Source of the DNA: Nocardioides cavernae
GTDB lineage: Bacteria; Actinomycetota; Actinomycetes; Propionibacteriales; Nocardioidaceae
DNA: 64,000 nt
NCBI RefSeq assembly: GCF_016907475.1
Contig: NZ_JAFBCA010000001.1
Location: 4,712,001-4,776,000 of the forward strand
Direction: 5' to 3'
The notes under the pieces were generated by a model, which saw only the letters and a program-made list of their open reading frames with translations, was not told the origin of the DNA and made no database searches. Both the position numbers and the translations under genes were made by a program. Position 1 is the first letter of the stretch; the number at the start of each line of letters is the position of its first letter. This document shows positions 24,829 to 32,705 of the stretch, in pieces.

Positions 24829-24890
24829 GTCACCGGATATCCGGTGACTTTCCCGCTTGTCACACCAGATCTGGGTGACCAAGCGGGAAA
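24829..24890. repeat. Paired palindromes (REP-like element / terminator)
   Basis: A perfect 20-bp palindrome GTCACCGGATATCCGGTGAC at 24829-24848 is followed at once by a 42-bp imperfect palindrome at 24849-24890, with TTTCCCGCTTG and CAAGCGGGAAA ends and an AGATCT centre. It lies between the convergent ABC and hmgA genes. The rest of 24794-24957 shows no gene. Confidence 0.7.
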
Positions 24891-24957
24891 CTCGGGTGCA
24901 CAGTCCGGACGGCCGACTGGCCATCGTCGGTGGCGTCACCGGCGTCCGGCGGCGGCC

Positions 24958-26190
24958 TCAGCTGTTGCTGTAGACCGCGGGCCCGCCGTCGTCGCCGGCC
25001 GCTCCGTTCGCGGGGCTGGGGCCGCGCCCGGCCCAGGTCCAGGCGTACGCCGGGTCCTCGACGGCGAGGCCGCCCTCACCGAGCTCGAGCGGGGCGAAGG
25101 TGTCGACCATGACAGCCGACTCGTCGAAGTACTGGACCCCCAGGCTGGCCTCGATCGCGCTGGGCTGCGGACCGTGCGCGTGGCCGCCGGGGTGCAGGCT
25201 GATCGAGCCGATGCCGATCCCCGAGCCCTTGCGGGCCTCGTAGTCGCCGCCGACGTAGAACATCACCTCGTCGGAGTCGACGTTGGAGTGGTAGTAGGGC
25301 ACCGGGATGGCGAGGTCGTGGTAGTCGACCTTGCGGGGCAGGAAGTTGCAGATGACGAAGTTCCAGCCCTCGAAGACCTGGTGCACCGGCGGCGGCTGGT
25401 GGACCTTGCCGGTGATCGGCATGTAGTCCTCGATGTTGAACGTGTAGGGGTAGAGGCAGCCGTCCCAGCCGACAACGTCGAAGGGGTGGGTGGCGTACGT
25501 CATCCGCGTGCCGACGATGCCCGCACTCGTGCGGTGCTTGACCAGCACCTCCACGTCGGTGCCCTCGCTCTGGAAGGTCTCGGCGGGACCGTGGAGGTCG
25601 CGCTCGCAGTAGGGCGCGTGCTCGAGGAGCTGGCCGAAGCGCGAGAGGTAGCGCTTGGGCGGGTGGATGTGGCTGTTGGCCTCGATCGCGTAGAGCCGCG
25701 ACGGCTCGGCCGGCACCCAGCGGTGGTCGGTCGCGCGGGGGACGAGCACGTAGTCGCCGGCGCGGTAGGGCACGACGCCGAAGACGGTCTCGACGACCCC
25801 GGTGCCGGACTCGACGAAGACGCACTCGTCGCCGATGGCGTTGCGGTAGAGCGGCGAGGGGTCGGTGCCGGTGACGACGTAGGTGATCCGGACGTCGTTG
25901 TTGCCGAGGACCAGCCGGCGGCCCTCGACCGGGCAGTCCCCGGTCGCAAGGTCGTGGAGCTTGAGGTGGCGCGGCTTGAGCGGGTGGTTGGGCGTGCGCG
26001 ACTGGTCGGGAAGGTCCCACACCCGGCTGTCGGTGATCGCGCTCGGCACGCCCCGGCGGTAGAGCAGCGAGGAGTCGGACGAGAAGCCCTCCTCCCCCAT
26101 CAGCTCCTCGCGGAAGAGGTGGCCGTCGTCGTCGCGGAGCTGGGTGTGGCGCTGGCGGGGCAGCCGGCCGAGTGCGCGGTAGTGAGCCAT
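24958..26190 (-). CDS. hmgA: Homogentisate 1,2-dioxygenase
   Basis: The 410-aa product matches the homogentisate dioxygenase fold: an N-terminal cupin (HYRALGRLPRQRHTQ, GLPG-poor bacterial form) and a C-terminal metal domain with DVVGWDGCLYPYTFNIEDY, HQVFEGWNFVICNFLPR, VDSDEVMFYVGGDYEARKG and LHPGGHAHGPQP. The last two supply the Fe(II)-binding Glu and His residues. It opens the homogentisate ring to maleylacetoacetate in tyrosine and phenylalanine breakdown. It diverges from the unknown gene plus fumarylacetoacetase pair across a 67-nt region with a dyad. ATG 26190 gives the usual MAHYRALG start. Confidence 0.95.
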   Translation of the reverse strand: MAHYRALGRLPRQRHTQLRDDDGHLFREELMGEEGFSSDSSLLYRRGVPSAITDSRVWDLPDQSRTPNHPLKPRHLKLHDLATGDCPVEGRRLVLGNNDVRITYVVTGTDPSPLYRNAIGDECVFVESGTGVVETVFGVVPYRAGDYVLVPRATDHRWVPAEPSRLYAIEANSHIHPPKRYLSRFGQLLEHAPYCERDLHGPAETFQSEGTDVEVLVKHRTSAGIVGTRMTYATHPFDVVGWDGCLYPYTFNIEDYMPITGKVHQPPPVHQVFEGWNFVICNFLPRKVDYHDLAIPVPYYHSNVDSDEVMFYVGGDYEARKGSGIGIGSISLHPGGHAHGPQPSAIEASLGVQYFDESAVMVDTFAPLELGEGGLAVEDPAYAWTWAGRGPSPANGAAGDDGGPAVYSNS

Positions 26191-26209
26191 CGGGGTGGGA
26201 TCCAATCAT

Positions 26210-26241
26210 CCGACTATCGGACGCGGGCGTCCGCTATCTGG
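26210..26241. promoter_or_regulatory. Dyad between divergent hmgA and fumarylacetoacetase operons (putative operator)
   Basis: CCGACTATCGGACGC and GCGTCCGCTATCTGG are imperfect inverted arms (11 of 15 positions) around GG, with a perfect GGACGC-GG-GCGTCC core. The downstream TAGAGT at 26246-26251 is the -10 of the rightward gene. A regulator could control both directions; none is encoded nearby. Confidence 0.5.
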
Positions 26242-26257
26242 TGGCTAGAGTAACCCC

Positions 26258-27121
26258 GTGGTCCCCAGTCACGCACCTGTCGATCCCGCACCGCGGGCCT
26301 CCGCCTGGCCAGAGGAGTGGCGCGGCCTCGTCGACGACGCCGCGATCTTCCCGCCGGGCGACGCGCCCCTCCACGACGCCACCGCCGCCCACACCGAGCA
26401 CCGTGGCGAGTGGTGGGCCGACCTCGTCGGCACCTTCGTGCTCCGCGACACCGACCTGCCGCTCGTCCGCGGGTTCGGCGCGCCGCTGTCGGTGGTGGTC
26501 ACCGGCGGAGCAGGTCAGCTCGCCGGACCTCTCGGCCTGGCCACGCGGCTCGGGCTGCAGGTGGCGGCCGTCGAGATCGCCGTCCGCGACGTCGACGACC
26601 CGGTGGGCAACGTCCGCCGCATCGACGCCGCCCTGCGTGCGGCCGAGGTCGACGTACCCCTCTTCATCGAGCTGTCCGGGCCCGCCACCGCCAGCTGGCT
26701 CACCGCCGCCGACGAGGTCGCGGCCTGCGGGCACCGCCTCAAGCTGCGCCTCGGCAACCTCGACCACGACCTGGTCCCCGACGCCGCGACCGTCGCCGCC
26801 TGGATCGACGCTGCGCTCGACCGCGAGACCCGCTTCAAGGCCACGGCCGGGCTGCACCGGGCCGTCCGCCACGACCCCGAGGGCGGGGGCGCGCACGGCT
26901 TCCTGAACGTGCTGGCCGCGACGAGGACACTGTGGGACGGCGGCTCCGTCGACGACGCGACCGCGCAGCTCGAGCAGCGCGACGGCGCCGCCCTCTCCGC
27001 CGGCCTCGCCGACGGCGGCGTCGCCGCCGCCCGTCGCTGGTTCACCTCGTTCGGCTCGTGCTCGGTCACCGAGCCGCTCGACGACCTGATCGCCCTCGGA
27101 CTCGTGGAGGACCACGCATGA
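26258..27121 (+). CDS. Conserved unknown protein of the homogentisate gene cluster
   Basis: The 287-aa product is not assigned to a named family. Visible features are DDAAIFPPGDAPLHDA at the N-terminus, alternating hydrophobic strands with LFIELSGP, LKLRLGN and a motif FKATAGLHRAVRHDPEGGG followed by HGFLNVLAA, compatible with a TIM-barrel-like fold. TAGAGT ends 6 nt before GTG 26258, marking a leaderless start. Its stop overlaps the fumarylacetoacetase ATG, so the two are coupled. Since no maleylacetoacetate isomerase is present, it could be linked to that step, but this is only inference from position. Confidence 0.7.
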   Translation: MVPSHAPVDPAPRASAWPEEWRGLVDDAAIFPPGDAPLHDATAAHTEHRGEWWADLVGTFVLRDTDLPLVRGFGAPLSVVVTGGAGQLAGPLGLATRLGLQVAAVEIAVRDVDDPVGNVRRIDAALRAAEVDVPLFIELSGPATASWLTAADEVAACGHRLKLRLGNLDHDLVPDAATVAAWIDAALDRETRFKATAGLHRAVRHDPEGGGAHGFLNVLAATRTLWDGGSVDDATAQLEQRDGAALSAGLADGGVAAARRWFTSFGSCSVTEPLDDLIALGLVEDHA

Positions 27122-28344
27122 ACACCCCGATGAGCCGCACCAGCTGGGTCGAGGGAGCCGCGGGCTCCGGGTTCGACGTCGACCACCTGCCCTACGGCGT
27201 CTTCGCCCGCTCCGGCGAACGACCGCGGGTGGCGGTGCGGATCGGCGACCAGGTGCTCGACCTGAGCATCGTCGCGGCCGCCGACATGGTCGACACCCAC
27301 GAGCTGTTCGACCAGCCCACCCTCAACCCGTTCATGGCGGCCGGGCCTGCCGTCTGGGAGTCCACCCGGGCGTGGGTGACGGGCCTGCTCACCGACCAGA
27401 CCGAGCGCGACCTCGTTGAGCCCGCGCTCGCGCCGGTGGACTCGGTCACCATGCTGCTGCCGTTCGCGGTCGGCGACTACGTCGACTTCTACGCCTCCGA
27501 GCACCACGCCTCCAACGTCGGCCGGATGTTCCGGCCCGACTCCGAGCCCCTGCTGCCCAACTGGAAGAACCTCCCGGTGGGCTACCACGGCCGGTCCGGC
27601 ACGGTCGTGGTGTCGGGCACCGACGTCGTACGCCCGTGCGGGCAGCGCAAGGCGCCGATGGACGAGCTCCCGACCTACGGTCCTTCGCAGCGCCTCGACA
27701 TCGAGGCCGAGCTCGGCTTCGTGGTCGGCGTGCCGTCCGCGCTGGGCGAGCGGGTGCCCACCGCAGAGTTCGCGCGGCACACCTTCGGTGTCGTGGGTCT
27801 CAACGACTGGTCGGCGCGGGACATCCAGGCGTGGGAGTACGTCCCGCTCGGGCCCTTTCTCGGCAAGTCGTTCGCGACCTCGGTCAGCGCGTGGGTCACC
27901 CCACTGGCGGCACTCGAGGCCGCCTGGACCGACCTGCCCGGCCAGGACGACCCGCCGGTGCTCGACTACCTCCGCGTCGACGGCCCCGCCGGCCTCGACA
28001 TCGAGGTGGAGGTGGTGCTCGACGGCGAGGTCGTCGCCCGCCCGCCCTACCGCACCATGTACTGGTCGCCGGCCCAGATGCTGGCCCACACCACCGTCAA
28101 CGGCGCCAGCCTGCGCACCGGCGACCTGTGGGCCTCCGGGACGATCTCGGGCGCGGAGCCCGGCCAGCGCGGCTCGTTGCTCGAGCTGAGCTGGGGCGGC
28201 AAGGAGCCGTTCACGGCCGGTGGGCGCGAGCGCACGTTCCTCGAGGACGGCGACGAGGTGACGCTGCGCTACTCCGCGCCCGGCACCGGCGGCGGCCGTG
28301 TCACCCTCGGCGAGGTCACCGGCCGGATCCTGCCCGCGCGCTGA
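27118..28344 (+). CDS. fahA: Fumarylacetoacetase
   Basis: The 408-aa product has the N-terminal SH3-like domain and the catalytic FAH domain: YVDFYASEHHASNVGRMFRP, LPNWKNLPVGYHGRSGTVVV with the catalytic His, IEAELGFVVG with metal-binding Glu residues, and NDWSARDIQAWEYVPLGPFLGKSF. It cleaves fumarylacetoacetate to fumarate and acetoacetate, the last step of tyrosine catabolism begun by HmgA. The ATG at 27118 overlaps the previous stop. A second in-frame ATG at 27130 is possible. The first codons (ATGAACACCCC) are identical to the start of linker mini-ORF 1. Confidence 0.95.
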   Translation: MNTPMSRTSWVEGAAGSGFDVDHLPYGVFARSGERPRVAVRIGDQVLDLSIVAAADMVDTHELFDQPTLNPFMAAGPAVWESTRAWVTGLLTDQTERDLVEPALAPVDSVTMLLPFAVGDYVDFYASEHHASNVGRMFRPDSEPLLPNWKNLPVGYHGRSGTVVVSGTDVVRPCGQRKAPMDELPTYGPSQRLDIEAELGFVVGVPSALGERVPTAEFARHTFGVVGLNDWSARDIQAWEYVPLGPFLGKSFATSVSAWVTPLAALEAAWTDLPGQDDPPVLDYLRVDGPAGLDIEVEVVLDGEVVARPPYRTMYWSPAQMLAHTTVNGASLRTGDLWASGTISGAEPGQRGSLLELSWGGKEPFTAGGRERTFLEDGDEVTLRYSAPGTGGGRVTLGEVTGRILPAR

Positions 28345-28395
28345 CGTACCGCCGGGACTCCCGGCACGCCCGTCCGGGGTCCTAGGCTGCTCACC

Positions 28396-29304
28396 GTGAT
28401 GCAGCTCGGCCAGTACGCCGCCCCGCGGCACGTCGTCGCCCACCTCAGCGACCCGCACCTCATCGGGGGCGGCGCCCTCCACTACGGCGTCATCGACAAC
28501 GACGCCAACCTGCACCGGACGCTCGACCGGCTGGCGGCCGTGCAACCGGCGCCGCACGCGATCGTCTTCACCGGCGACCTCGCCGACCGGGCCGAGCCCG
28601 ACGCCTATGACAGGCTCCGCTCGATCGTGGAGCCCTTCGCTGCCAGGATCGGCGCGACGCTGGTCTGGACGATGGGCAACCACGACGAGCGAGCACCCTT
28701 CGCGAAGGCCCTCTTCGACTCCGACGACGCGGGCTGCCAGGACCGGGTGCACGAGGTCGACGGGCTGCGGATCGTCGCCCTCGACACCAGCGTGCCGGGC
28801 TACCACCACGGCGAGCTGCTCCCCGAGCAGCTGGCGTGGCTGGCCGACGTCCTCGCCACGCCTGCCGAGCACGGCACGCTCCTGGCGATGCACCACCCGC
28901 CGCTCCCCCTCCCGATGATCCGCGCCGCCGAGCTCATCGAGCTGCACGACCAGCAGGCGCTCGCCGACGTCATCACCGGCACGGACGTGCGCGGCATCCT
29001 GGCCGGGCACCTCCACCTGCCGACGTGGTCGACGTTCGCCGGCGTGCCCGTCTCGGTGACCGCGGCCAGCTGCTACACCATCGACCCGGCGCCGGTCGAC
29101 CGCTTCGTGTCGGGCGTCGACGCCGGCCAGGGCTTCACGATGGTGCACACCTACGACGACCGCCTCGTGCACACCCAGGTGCTGCTCGAGCGCGGCACCG
29201 AGGTGAGCCACGTCGGCTCCGACATCGCCGAGGCGCTGGAGGGCGTGCCGCTCGAGCAGGCCCGCGAGCTCGCCTCCAGCAAGACGTCCCCGTTCAACGA
29301 CTAG
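28396..29304 (+). CDS. Metallophosphoesterase, class III cyclic-nucleotide phosphodiesterase-like (CpdA/Rv0805 type)
   Basis: The 302-aa product has all metal-binding blocks in order: HLSDPHL (D-x-H), FTGDLADR, MGNHDE, AMHHPPLP and AGHLHLPTWS. These give a dinuclear metal centre. By similarity to CpdA/Rv0805 it may hydrolyse cyclic 3',5'-nucleotides or related phosphodiesters in the cytoplasm. TAGGCT ends 7 nt before GTG 28396, and ATG 28399 is the second codon, so either could be used in a leaderless message. The next gene follows after 30 nt. Confidence 0.88.
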   Translation: MMQLGQYAAPRHVVAHLSDPHLIGGGALHYGVIDNDANLHRTLDRLAAVQPAPHAIVFTGDLADRAEPDAYDRLRSIVEPFAARIGATLVWTMGNHDERAPFAKALFDSDDAGCQDRVHEVDGLRIVALDTSVPGYHHGELLPEQLAWLADVLATPAEHGTLLAMHHPPLPLPMIRAAELIELHDQQALADVITGTDVRGILAGHLHLPTWSTFAGVPVSVTAASCYTIDPAPVDRFVSGVDAGQGFTMVHTYDDRLVHTQVLLERGTEVSHVGSDIAEALEGVPLEQARELASSKTSPFND

Positions 29305-29334
29305 CCAGCGACCAGCCCGCTCAGAGGACCCTCC

Positions 29335-30015
29335 TTGCGACTCCTGCTCATGCGCCACGGCCAGACCCACGCCAACGTCTCCGGAGAGCTCGACACCGCC
29401 CACCCCGGGCTCGACCTCACCGACCTCGGTCGCGCCCAGGCCGCGGCGGCCGCGAAGGCGATCGCCGGCGAGCGGCTCGACGCGATCTACGTCTCCAGCC
29501 GGGTGCGTACCCACCAGACCGCCGCCCCAACCGCCGAGGACCGCGGCATCGAGCCGGTCCAGCTCGACGGGCTGCAGGAGATCGACGCCGGCGACTTCGA
29601 GATGCGCAGCGACCACGACGCTGTCGCGGGCTACATCGGCGCCGTCGCCACCTGGCTCGAGGGCGACCTCACCCACCGGATGCCGGGCGGCGAGACCGGC
29701 GAGGAGTTCCTCGCCCGCTACGACGCGGCCGTGCGCACCATCGTCGAGGCGGGCCACGACGCCGCGCTGGTCGTCAGCCACGGGGCCGCGCTCCGCACCT
29801 GGGTCTCGACCCGGATGACGCCCCACCCCGACGCGCCGCCCGCGACCCAGCCGCTGCACAACACCGCGCTCGTCGTGCTCGAGGGCGACCACGACTCCGG
29901 CTGGGAGATGGTGTCCTGGCAGGGCCACCCCGTCGGCGGCGCCATCCTCGAGGACCCGACCGCCGAGGACCCCACCGGCGACCTCGACCCCGACGGGGAC
30001 GGCGAGATCGGCTGA
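29335..30015 (+). CDS. Histidine phosphatase family protein (phosphoglycerate-mutase-like)
   Basis: The 226-aa product contains the phosphohistidine RHG motif in LLMRHGQTHANV, a conserved SSRVRTHQTA segment, a catalytic acid in DGLQEIDAGDFE and the second His in VVSHGAALRTW. The family dephosphorylates small metabolites or proteins; the substrate is unknown. The TTG start at 29335 (LRLLLMRHG) follows GAGGA at a good distance, and ATG 29350 would remove the strand before RHG, so TTG is preferred. The C-terminal ~25 residues are Asp/Glu/Pro-rich. Confidence 0.88.
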   Translation: MRLLLMRHGQTHANVSGELDTAHPGLDLTDLGRAQAAAAAKAIAGERLDAIYVSSRVRTHQTAAPTAEDRGIEPVQLDGLQEIDAGDFEMRSDHDAVAGYIGAVATWLEGDLTHRMPGGETGEEFLARYDAAVRTIVEAGHDAALVVSHGAALRTWVSTRMTPHPDAPPATQPLHNTALVVLEGDHDSGWEMVSWQGHPVGGAILEDPTAEDPTGDLDPDGDGEIG

Positions 30016-30029
30016 CCCGCACGCCGAGC

Positions 30030-30118
30030 GCCACATCCCGCACACGTGCGGCGGTTGTGGCCCTCGGATCGGCCGTTCGAGGGCCACATCCCGCACACGT
30101 GCGGCGGTTGTGGCCCTC
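30030..30118. repeat. Two direct copies of a 36-bp palindromic repeat (period 53 bp)
   Basis: Identical 36-bp units at 30030-30065 and 30083-30118 each contain CCGCAC-AC-GTGCGG, and the second unit is closed by GAGGGCCAC/GTGGCCCTC arms. They lie between two same-strand genes and may terminate the first transcript. Confidence 0.75.
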
Positions 30119-30147
30119 TCGGTCAGTCGCGCCGCTACGTTCGTCCC

Positions 30148-30408
30148 GTGCACGTCTTCATCCGCCCGACCCAGTCCTTCCTCGCCTGCCACGTCTGCGA
30201 AGGGCTGGTGTTCGCGCGGCGCGAGGTGAAGATGACGACGACCGGGATGACGTTCCTCGACCTCGACTGGTTGAACCGCTCGGCGGAGGGCGTGATCTGC
30301 ATCCGCTGTGGCTTCGTGCACACGTTCATGGGCGACGCGCACCAGTTCGTCGATCCCGCGGTCGTCAACCCGCAGGACCTCCCGAAGGACCCGCTGGCCC
30401 AGGGCTAG
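30148..30408 (+). CDS. Small zinc-ribbon-like protein
   Basis: The 86-aa product has two CxxC pairs, ACHVCEGL near residue 14 and ICIRCGF near residue 51, which should bind one zinc ion. No named family is recognised. TACGTT at 30136-30141 ends 6 nt before GTG 30148, indicating a leaderless start and excluding in-frame codons upstream that run through the repeat. Its TAG overlaps the convergent MFS gene's TAG (CTAG at 30405-30408). Confidence 0.7.
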   Translation: MHVFIRPTQSFLACHVCEGLVFARREVKMTTTGMTFLDLDWLNRSAEGVICIRCGFVHTFMGDAHQFVDPAVVNPQDLPKDPLAQG

Positions 30409-31745
30409 ACGCCCTCAGTGCCGATCCCCGGGTGGACGAACGGGTGGCCGGCGCGCATCTGCTCGACCGATCCGGGGTGGACCCGGGCGAGGTGGGCCAG
30501 CCCGCGGCGGCGGTAGCGGAGGGTCTGGACGACGCCGAGCGTCCAGAAGACGTACTGCACGGACATCGCGAGCTTGAAGTCGCCGAGCGTGTAGGTCTCC
30601 ATGCCGCCGGAGGCCGTCAGGTCGAGGACGACGCCGATCAGGGCCATCGTCAGCAGCGACGCGGTGAAGCCTCCGATGTTGACGAGCCCGTTGGCGCGGC
30701 CGGTCTCGTGCGGAGGCGTGAACGAGCGGGCCAGGTCGAAGCCCACCATCGACGCCGGCCCGCCACTGGCGGTCGCGAACGCCATGACGACCACCAGCCC
30801 CGTCGGTGCGACGCCCGGCCACAGCAGCACCGCGGTCCACGGCACCACCATGGTGATCACGACGCTGACCACGATCCACGAGCGGTAGTAGGGCAGCCGG
30901 CCCACGAGCCGCGCCAGCGCAAGCCCGCTGACCACGGCCCACGCGGTCATCGCCATCAGCAGGGTGCTGGCCTCGGCGGACGACCAGCCGAGCCCCTGCA
31001 CCAGGAAGGGGTAGCCCCACAGCAGCGCGAAGACGGTGACGGAGAACTGCGAGGCGAAGTGCGACCACATCCCCAGCCGCGTGCCGGGGTTGCCCCAGAC
31101 CGTGCGGACCGACTGGGCGAGCGCGCGGAGCTTGATCGCGACGACTTGGTCGCGCCGGTAGGGAGAGTCCTTGACGAGCGCGAGGACCGCGACCAGCAGC
31201 ACGACGCCGAAGCTGGAGGTCAGCGCGAACGTCCGCGTCCAGCCCAGGTGGTGGAGGAGGTACGACAGCGGGCCGGCCGCGGCGATCGCGCCGAGCTGCC
31301 CGGTCAGGCCGGTGAGCTGGGTGACCATCGGGGCCTGCCGCACCAGGAACCAGATCGTGACGAGCCGGATCACGCTCACGAACACCATCGCGTCGCCCGC
31401 GCCGACGACCGCGCGGGACGCGACGGCCCAGCCGAAGGACGTCGAGAAGGCGAAGCCCAGCTGGCCTGCCGTCATCAGCACGAGGCCGGCCAGCAGCATG
31501 GCGCGCGAGCCGTAGCGGTCCAGCAGGACGCCCACCGGCACCTGCATGCCGGCGTACACCACGAGCTGCAGCACGGTGAACGTCGCCAGCCGGGTGGCGC
31601 TGATGTCGAACCGCTCGGACGCGATGATCCCTGCGACGCCGAGCGAGCTGCGGTGGAAGACCGCCAGGACGTAGACGGCGAGCGAGACCAGCCAGATGAC
31701 CCAGGCCCGCCGCCTCCCGATGTCGTGGATCTGCTCCGCGGTCAC
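30405..31745 (-). CDS. MFS transporter
   Basis: The 446-aa product has about 12 hydrophobic segments, beginning AWVIWLVSLAVYVLAVFHRS, with the MFS loop motif GVLLDRYGSRAMLLAGLVL between helices 2 and 3. The FHRSSLGVAG start resembles nitrate/sugar-phosphate-type and bacterial organic-anion MFS proteins, but the substrate is open. GTG 31745 overlaps the stop of the PfkB kinase gene (GTGA), so kinase and permease are coupled, which suggests a carbohydrate or nucleoside. Confidence 0.88.
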   Translation of the reverse strand: MTAEQIHDIGRRRAWVIWLVSLAVYVLAVFHRSSLGVAGIIASERFDISATRLATFTVLQLVVYAGMQVPVGVLLDRYGSRAMLLAGLVLMTAGQLGFAFSTSFGWAVASRAVVGAGDAMVFVSVIRLVTIWFLVRQAPMVTQLTGLTGQLGAIAAAGPLSYLLHHLGWTRTFALTSSFGVVLLVAVLALVKDSPYRRDQVVAIKLRALAQSVRTVWGNPGTRLGMWSHFASQFSVTVFALLWGYPFLVQGLGWSSAEASTLLMAMTAWAVVSGLALARLVGRLPYYRSWIVVSVVITMVVPWTAVLLWPGVAPTGLVVVMAFATASGGPASMVGFDLARSFTPPHETGRANGLVNIGGFTASLLTMALIGVVLDLTASGGMETYTLGDFKLAMSVQYVFWTLGVVQTLRYRRRGLAHLARVHPGSVEQMRAGHPFVHPGIGTEGV

Positions 31746-32698
31746 TCCTGCCCGGCTTCGTGGTCCACGCCGAGCGCGGCGGAGAGCTCCGCGCGCGTCG
31801 GCGGGTCGGCGCCGGGTCGGGAGACGTTGATCGCCGCGCCGATGGCGGCGGTGGTGACGACCTCGAGCAGGTCGCGGTCGGTCAGCGCACGGAGCGCCTG
31901 GGCGGCCGCTGCGCCGTGCACGCCGTGCGCCAGCAGGGCGTCGACCAGCACGCCGCTGAAGGTGTCGCCCGCGCCCACGGTGTCGGCCACGGCGACCGGC
32001 ACGCCGGGCACGTCGAGCACGGTCCCGCCGGGGCGTACGGCGACCGCCCCGGCGCCGCCTCGCGTCACGACGACCAGACCGGGACCGGCCTCGGCCCAGC
32101 GGGCGGCTGTCGCGACGGGGTCGTCGTCGGGGTGGAGCCAGTGGAGGTCCTCGTCGCTCACCTTGACCACGTCGGCGAGCGCGACGAGCTCCTCGACGCG
32201 GGCGACCGGGCCGGTGCGGTCCGGGGTGATCGCCGGGCGCGCGTTCGGGTCGAGGGAGAGCAGCGCCCGCCCCCGGTGGGTGCGGAACGCCTCGAGCACG
32301 GTGTCGGCACCCGGGTCGAGGACCGTCGCGATGGAGCCCACGTGGAGCACGTCGCACGGCTCGTCAGGCACCGAGCGGAGGTCCCAGTCGAGGTCGAAGT
32401 CGTAGGTCGCGGCTCCCGACTCGTCGAGCGTCACCGCCGCGGTCGACGTACGGCCGGAGCCGGTCGGGCCCGCGAGCACGGTGACGTCACTGGCCTCCAG
32501 CCACGCCTGCACGGCGGCACCCCGCTGGTCGTCTCCGAGCAGCGTCACGAGGCGTACGTCGCGCCCGAGCCGACCGAGGGTGATCGCGACGTTGGCGGGG
32601 CTGCCGCCGGGGTGGTCGCGGGTCGTGCCGTCGGGGCCGGGCACCACGTCGACGAGCGCCTCGCCGACGACGAGGATCCGGGGCTGCGCGTCGGTCAT
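31742..32698 (-). CDS. PfkB-family carbohydrate kinase (fructokinase-like)
   Basis: The 318-aa product has the ribokinase-fold signatures ILVVGEALVDVVPG, PGGSPANVAITLGRLG (substrate site) and DTVGAGDTFSGVLVDALL (anion hole and catalytic Asp). Fructokinase or 2-keto-3-deoxygluconate kinase activity is plausible from GEALVD. It is coupled to the MFS gene and lies 7 nt after an AGE-family epimerase gene, an arrangement that fits conversion of mannose or a related sugar to fructose, then phosphorylation. Confidence 0.9.
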   Translation of the reverse strand: MTDAQPRILVVGEALVDVVPGPDGTTRDHPGGSPANVAITLGRLGRDVRLVTLLGDDQRGAAVQAWLEASDVTVLAGPTGSGRTSTAAVTLDESGAATYDFDLDWDLRSVPDEPCDVLHVGSIATVLDPGADTVLEAFRTHRGRALLSLDPNARPAITPDRTGPVARVEELVALADVVKVSDEDLHWLHPDDDPVATAARWAEAGPGLVVVTRGGAGAVAVRPGGTVLDVPGVPVAVADTVGAGDTFSGVLVDALLAHGVHGAAAAQALRALTDRDLLEVVTTAAIGAAINVSRPGADPPTRAELSAALGVDHEAGQE

Positions 32699-32705
32699 GC
32701 CCCCA

